The position numbers and the translations under genes are program-made. 64,000 nt of DNA from Angiostrongylus vasorum (taxonomy: Eukaryota > Nematoda > Chromadorea > Rhabditida > Metastrongylidae), in assembly GCA_018806985.1 (NCBI GenBank), contig JADANN010000398.1, positions 2,003,501-2,067,500 of the forward strand, written 5' to 3'. The notes beneath the pieces are model-generated. The model did no database searches, had not been told where the DNA came from, and worked only from the letters and a program-made list of their open reading frames with translations. Numbering within the stretch: position 1 is the stretch's first letter; each line of letters opens with the position of its first letter. Below, piece after piece: positions 46,901-54,961 of the stretch.

Positions 46901-49900
46901 TTCCTTCTGATTTGAGCATATTTGCCTTTCGCATCATGAAAGGCAAAAGTCAGCTGAGTCATTCTTTTGAGATAAAAAGTTCTCGTTCGTCAATAAACGA
47001 AGAAATGAATGTCTTTTCATGGGATTTCCTAAATTTCGCGTTCAGTAAAGGAATAAGGAGAACTTGTCCTTCCTTAAAAATGGTGGGTTAAAAACCTTTT
47101 AAAAAACTTCAAGAAAAATCGAAGAGGAATGAAAACGTGATTTTTTATGATCCACATTATAGGTATGGAGACTGTATTGAGACCAGTTAGTTGGTACATA
47201 AGAAATTATGTCACTGTCAGAATAGGAGTGGAGGGAGGAGGAAGATGAGGAAGATGAAGGATGAATTTGACTTGTGCGCCTCGCTGAAGTACACCAGTTC
47301 ATGTAAAGGTAACAGCAGACAAAAATGAATCTTGTTGATGAAAGCAGATGAAGCAAGAATGACAGAAATACACACAACAAATGAAGTTTAATAAGAAACT
47401 GAAGCAAAAAGAGTGTTAAAAAAAAGACGTAAGAGTTGGTGGAAATGTGAAGAAAAAATTTGTTCCAAAGTTATGAAGCTTCTAAAATTCAATGGCTAGG
47501 TTTTTTTTCTATTCTAGGAGCCCCATTTTTCTGCACAGTCTACGGAACGTTTAAATAAATAATAAAGAGAACAAAAATAGTAAAAAAAAAGTGCTAATAA
47601 GAAATTCTGCACCTCAAGTCGGATGGCTGGCACATGACTGCCACGCCACACCTTCACGTCCCTCACACGTTCGTAGTAGGCGTCACAGGTGCCGTTGTCG
47701 GAGCAGAACAGCGGTCGTAAGCCGTCGGCAGTACAGTTCGGCCGCACCCGCTTCGTCTCGTAGTAGGTTGTCACGTCCACCGGCCGATCACCCATCATGC
47801 AGAACCTGAGCACGAACCAGTACGCCGAACAACAGTTAGAAATTAACCACCTCCTATGTGTAGAATCTCAGTCACAAAGAGGTCTGATTGAGGTTTTTAA
47901 CTCGAGAAGTACTTACTTACTGCTCTAGTTACTACCTACAAAAAGTACTTCATATATGGCACACTCTGATCGGATGGCATAGTTATTATAAACTACGGAA
48001 AAAACACAATATGATGAAACCAAAGACATAGGTGATAACAAAACCCTCGAAAAAAATAGCGGAGCAATAACGTCGATGTTCATGAAGAAAAGACGAATTT
48101 TTAACGGTATCGAACAGTTAAAGACTAGTTACTAGTTTATAAAAGAAATGTAAGAAGATTAAAGCAAAGTATAAAGGCTGTCAGAGGCTTTTCTCCATCA
48201 AACTCACATGAGGGAGTCGGAACCGTTGAATCTGACGAAGGCACCGAGGAATGACGAGAATATACAACAAAGCACGACGAACACCAATGGCAACGCGAAT
48301 TTATTCACAACCTGCAGAAATCCAACATTTCCTGGTCGTTCGAGGTATGCAGTTCTAATGAAAAAAAACAACGGAGTTTATGATCTCTGACGAATTATAT
48401 GACTTTCAAATCAAACATATATTTGTGTATCTAAAGGTTCCGTGTTTAAGAATATTTTTAATGCTTATAGTAGACTAAAATTTGAACCAAGCAGTACCAA
48501 CGTTCCTAGTTCTGAAAAAAAACTGCTCAACCTTAACCCTACTACCTGAATTTTTCCTTGTAAGAGAAACTTGTTACTTAATTACTTATAACTTAGGGAG
48601 CTTGTAGCCCTAGTGGTCGGAGGCACCTGAAATCCACACAGGATCGATTGGCGCCCCCCAGGCTCACCAAGCACTCCGTCCCTCCGGGGTCGGCAAATTG
48701 GTACCAGACTTGTCTGGGAGGATAGCAGCACTGGCTCAATAGATCGGTAGGCCACCACGAGTCATTGTAAACGCCAGATATGCACTCAATCACCTCCAAC
48801 GATGCTTTAATGAAGTCGAATGCATGGCGAATTCCTCAGGAATAGATCAACGCCAAGAGCTTTCTCCTTTATCCGTTTTGCAAGAAACATGAGAGTACTT
48901 ACATTTTATAAGTGCTGCGATAGAAAGTAGAAACGGAGAACGATCACTTGGTAGGGGACACGAGCCGTCATAAGCTCACTTGGACTTCCATTACGAGTTA
49001 ACTATTTAATAAATAGTATGGCTCAGACTCACTTTAACACCGGCCAAGACGATCATTCCGACTAGAAACAACAATCCAGAGCCGTATAGACGGAAATTGT
49101 TATAGATGCTCTCGAACATTTTGCCTTCGGGCAGGATGTAAAGCTGAAAATAAATAGTTTGATACTCGGCAAACCATGCTTCCTGTTATGTACAATTCCG
49201 TTACAACCATCTTTCAACACGGTACATCAAACCATTCAGTTGAGAAGTCGTCAAAATCAACAAACGAACCACTCCACTCATAGTAACCATGAAAATCGAT
49301 GGAAGTTAACCTTGTAGTCTCTCTTAATCTCTATTTTATCGTAATTTAGTATTTCACTAAATGATTTATGGCTTAAGGCACCTCAATAGACACCTCAGTA
49401 GAGTCGCGTTAGTAGACTCCTATCATACTTTAGCAGTGATTAAAGGAAATATGCCAAAGAAATCAACTTAAAATTCACATAGAAGAATCTACAACGACTC
49501 TAACAAGGTGGAAGTTTAGTCCTACCGCATATGATGCTGATGACAGCTTGTACTGAAGGTATTTGCTGTTGCAAAACATGAAATTTTATATTAATGCTTC
49601 ACCGTAGCGCAATATTACCAAGCATTTTAACCCACAAGGTGCCATAAGTGATCGGAGACTTAGATTAGATCGCTTCTATTGCACATTTTCATGCAGTATA
49701 GATCGAATAACTAATTCATCAGTCAGAACAATCGAGATCGAGCGTCTTAGAAAACGCCCTATCACATGGCATTTTGGTACAGCGAAGCTAATCAGACTTG
49801 CATGCATACTAATTCTCTATATACTAGAGATGTGAACTCACATGTGACTGATTCATGAGCTTTTCAAACACCTAAGCATAGAACGATCAAAATGAACAGC

Positions 49901-52900
49901 GGTAGAGAGTGTGAAAATGAAATCAAAAACATCTAGAGCTACAAACTACGAAGCATAGGGACCATTTGTATTCAGAGATGATACGCTCACCAATTGAGAA
50001 CGAACGGTAATAATACCGAGAGAAGCTAGGTGGAAAAGACAAACAACTTTCTTTAGGCTTTACTCAGATCCCGAAGCGTTCTGAATAAATTATTTCAACA
50101 TACAGGTCAATAACACGGCTGAGAGATAAGCGAAACAAAGGAAGGACTCGCATGGTGTGATGGTGAATGCGTTAGCTCACGGAAAGGGTGACAGCGCGTT
50201 CGTTCCTCACCGCAGACACCTGCGGTCCGGCGTTTTGCAAATATCTCACCAACATTGTGATTATATTTCACGTAATACCCTGCTACTAAAGAATGGTAAG
50301 CAGTAAATAAAAAGCTGATAACACATTTTGACCTGCATGGTGTAGCGGTGAACGCGTTAGCCCCCGGAAAGGGTAATACCGCATTCGTTCCCCACCGCAG
50401 ACACTTGCAGTCCGGAGTTTTGCAAATTTACTTTTTTCGACAAATGCCAACAATTTTTCTAGAAGTCTAAAACATTGAGCAACTGTGTACTTGATAGATC
50501 TGCAGAATGGACTTATCGTATCGCTCTGAGAGCGCGTATAACTTCTCTGAATTAGTTCTTATGTTCCTTCTACGTTATTAACATCTGGAAATTGTTTAAA
50601 ACCACATTTTCAATAGCGTTAAATCAATATTTTAGAGCTGCACAAGATCAGAACTTCACCACGATACAATAAAAACACTGATCTATTGTTGACAAAGAAT
50701 TGCATAATCTAATAGCTCTATTAGGAGGCCGATAGCACAGTGGCAGCGATGTCTGTCATCACGAGCATGTGTTGGTTCGATTCCGCTGCGGGCCAACCAA
50801 GCCTCTCACCCCCTCCGAGTTCAGGGAAATTCGTGCCGGGCTTGTCTGGGAAAAAGTCACTCTCTGCAATCAAGTTGGGAACGCTCCAGCCTGGCTATCT
50901 CAGTACTCCACAGAGAATTGTTCGATCAACATTATAAGACATTCAAGATGAAATGAAAATCCTCAAGAAGCAATCGAAGCCACATGTAAAATTGAGGATT
51001 TTCATGGACAATGGATGCGTCGAAACGAATCGAATGTGAAAAGTGCTGGGACCCGCACAGTAGACGTGTGAAGACGGGTCATGAAAAATAAAAAAAATAG
51101 CTCTGTTCCAATTGCCACAACTCATTATGAACTGAGATATGTTTGATTAATACTGGAAGACCAGACCGTTTTTGGCTACGTCTAGAACATGTTGACGACG
51201 AAGGTCAACAAGACGTCGAAAATTGATAAGGGCAACAATAAAGTCGTGTATTATAATTTTACTCAACTTATAATACCGTTATTAGTTTGAACTTTCTATC
51301 TACCATAAAATAACCTAATTAAGGAGCTCATTAACCAAACATGTAATTGGCCGAACATTTGGCACAGAGCACTCTTTTGGGCCCTTTGTCAAATGGAAGT
51401 TCTCATTGTTGACATGCAAGCAGGCTTCGTAAAGTATCACTAAATGTGCATATATTTCACAGAGAGGACACATCATCGACACTCATTTATGATGAGACGT
51501 ATGGCGAAAACATTTCGTTTGGAGAGGACGAGCAACATGCGGAAAAAACCACGTCGGCAGCGAGCGACGCTCGTTGGACAATCGTGGCTAAACAGCTCGC
51601 TACCTAAGAGACAAAATACTATTTTGCCTTGACCACATGCCGAAATCCAACGGCGCGTATTTCGTTGACTAATTCCGTTTCGAAGGAGGCAACGTCCTAA
51701 AGGGCCAGCTATGTGGAAAGAACCGTTTCAGAAAATCAGCAGCGAAACCCGAGAAACCATCGATCCAGAATATCGTGAGATTATTTTTAGTGTAGTGTTT
51801 TTGAAGAACAGATAACCAGAAATCGATCTGTATCCTCATCGTGGTGTAATAGATTTGTGAACCTATTTTATTTCAATTCTTTTATCTCATCATAAATTTC
51901 CTTCACCAGAAAGTAGACAATGCATCAGTAGAGCTACTTTTAACGCTAGCGGGGGGCAATTTTTGTTGCAGCTTCCGAATTCTTCGTCATGCATGGTTTG
52001 GTTTGAAAAACACCGAAAGTCCGAAACATGGTATTTTAAAATGATTACCTATGGAAAGCAGCTTTCCATGGTGCATGTCCAGCATAACATCTGCACTAGA
52101 TAAGCCATCGATGCATCACAAAAATCAAAGCAAACAAACTCATTGCGGTACAACAAACAATTGAAAACAATACCCCTTGAAATCAATGCATGCGGTCATT
52201 TGTGTGGGAAACCTGGGAAGTGTTTTTGAAAACCGGGTAGGTATAGAGTTACTTACTGTTCAGCGCCACTTTTTTCCTCAAAATCCTTTAACACTGTTTT
52301 TCTGTGTAGTAAAGTTAGAAAAAACTGCGGTTTTCTTCTTTACTACGAATGTTTTACCCTCAAATACAGTGGCAATGAGGACCAATTTAAATACTCGTGC
52401 ACGCCTGAATACAAAAATAAATGCACTCTCAAAAAATTCGTTAATGGTGTCACAAACATTGAACGAACTCACCAAGAAGATCTCCACGGCTCCTGTCAGA
52501 TACATGGAAGCGGCGATCGTCGTGCCCAGGTAGAAGAGGATGCCGACGGCTCCGCCGAGCTCGGGTCCAAGGTTGCGAGAGATCATGTAGTACGGCCCAC
52601 CGCCCGACACGACACCGTTCGTCGCAATTGCCGACAGTGAAATAGCAGTAAGAAATGTCTAAACGAGTTCTGAACTAGAAAGCAGGAGATTACCTACGTT
52701 CTTTTTTGGATGCTGAGAGAGCAGTTTCACATCCAGCATAATTTAGGAGCCAAATAAGTTTACAATGTAGCTAAATTTCTACTGTAACTTTAAAAAACAC
52801 AATTTAATCGCAAACGTAAACATTTCCATGCCGAATTCTCAAGGAAGTCCCAATTTCTCAGTTGTTCGAAGTTTACTGAGCAGATATGGCCAACAATACG

Positions 52901-54926
52901 ATCTTACTTTGATAGATTTTAAGCAAGGACTTAATCTCAAATTCTTACGTTTGGGTCTCAGTGGCATAAACTTCATTCACCTGACACGATCTCGAGCCAT
53001 TTCCTCGAGAGGCTACGCAGTGCATACCCAGGTGGTGGGTAGAGAGTTAAACACAGATCAAAAAGCAACGGCGTATCTGCCTTGAGGCGCAGGTCGACTC
53101 AAGTGTTGGATTTCCTGCTCATTTTGTGCTGTACTGACTCTCAAGCGTATGTATGTATGGATATTCAAGGTTGAATGCGCCGGTGTGCCTATGTGCATGC
53201 GAATTGACGAAAAACACAATCAAATCAACACCGCCGGAAGTGATTTGGTCTTTTGCATGTGATGGTGACGAACTGAAACTCTACTGATATTCGCTCGAGT
53301 CATTCGAGAATAGACGAGATGAGACTTGACAACAAAAATTTCGCCAAAATGCGTTTATTATTAACATCTTAACAATGATGACTATTTATGCCTCCAAGAT
53401 TCAAGTGTGGCGCAGTGGTCGGAGGCCCCCTGCAACATACACGTGGAATTGATCCTCGCGCCCATGGCTCACCAAGCCTTCCATCTCTCCGAGGTCGGCA
53501 ACTTGGTACCAGACTTGTCTGGGAGGATAACAGCACTGGCTCGATACAACGGTGGGTAGGCCATCGCGAGTCATTGTAAAGGCCAGATATGCATTCAATC
53601 ACCTCCAAACGATGCTCAATGAAGTCGAGTGCAGGACGCATCCCTAAGGGAATGATCACGCCGATAGCCTTATCCTTACTGAGTAGTACCTATCTGCTAT
53701 TGCAGTACAGAGCTTAAAACAAATAATATGTGATTGTGCAGATTTTAGAGGGCATTGGAGAAATAAATGAAAGAAAAATCGTTAACAAATAACTCCGTTG
53801 TGAATCCCACTAAGTTATTCTATTGAAAAAATATTTTTCACCAGTCCTACGCCTGAGTTACAGTCACTCGATGTCACTTCTAGCCTACCCAAATTGGGCA
53901 GCACTCGCGCACTTCCATTCTTGCTCTTTCGCAATATCCATTATTCTTTTGCATTATTATGCAATACTACATTTATTTCAATGAATGGGTGAGATGCTAG
54001 AGAGTGAAATACGATCGACTCACAACAGAAACACAAGTGAGAACGACGAAGAATGCCTGCACGATGCCGGCCGTACCGACAATCCACGTCATCCTGATGA
54101 AGAACAACACACCGAAAATGTTCTGGATACACGGGAAGAACACGCCCATAATCGTACCCATTTTTGTTGCCTGGAAAATGACTCATCTAGATCGGTAGAC
54201 AGAACAACCCTCAACAAAACCTGTACAAAACCGATATGGACAATTGCTTCGTCCCAAACCAAATAGTACTTTCGTTTGGATAGAAAAAAGCCCACCGTTT
54301 GTTGGCTCTATTGCCGAAGCCATAAGAATGTCTTTTGCTTGTGAGGTCTAGTAATACCCATATTTAAGAGAATTTTACTCAATACTTTTATGTAAAAAAG
54401 ATGGACCATATATTATGAGTACTACTCTGATCCTCTACATTCGTTGGGAGTTTCAAGTTTTGGAGCTTTTATCACAGATTGCCTTTCTGACGCGATTTAT
54501 ATAACGTCTAGATAATAATAGCACTTAAGTCGCGGTTGTAAGCTCAATAAGCTCTTCATGAAAAGTATTAATCATAATGAAAGATTAGCTGAGAGACAGA
54601 CGAAACGAAGGACCCGCATGGTGTAGTGGTGAACACGTTAGCCCCTGGAAAGGGTGTTAGCGCGTTCGTTCCCCCACCGCGGACACCTGCGGTACGAAGT
54701 TTGGACATATCTCAGCATCATTGAAGTTATATTTCGTAACATACCTTGTCATTAAAAAAGAATAGGCAGCAAATAATAAGCTAAAATTGTGATTAACCAT
54801 AATGTAAAAACTTGCCATCTTCTGACAGAAAAACTACTGACACCTATGTCGCTTCGTGTTGAGGTGCAATAACATTTATGTTACATTAATCTTTCTCGGC
54901 AGGACGAGAAAAAACCACGAATATGC

Positions 54927-54961
<35 letters not shown>

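Noticed and set aside
50740..50951. SINE heads as functional tRNA genes
   Set aside because: A and B boxes are present but no acceptor stem or anticodon arm pairs. The sequence continues into core and A-tail of a SINE.
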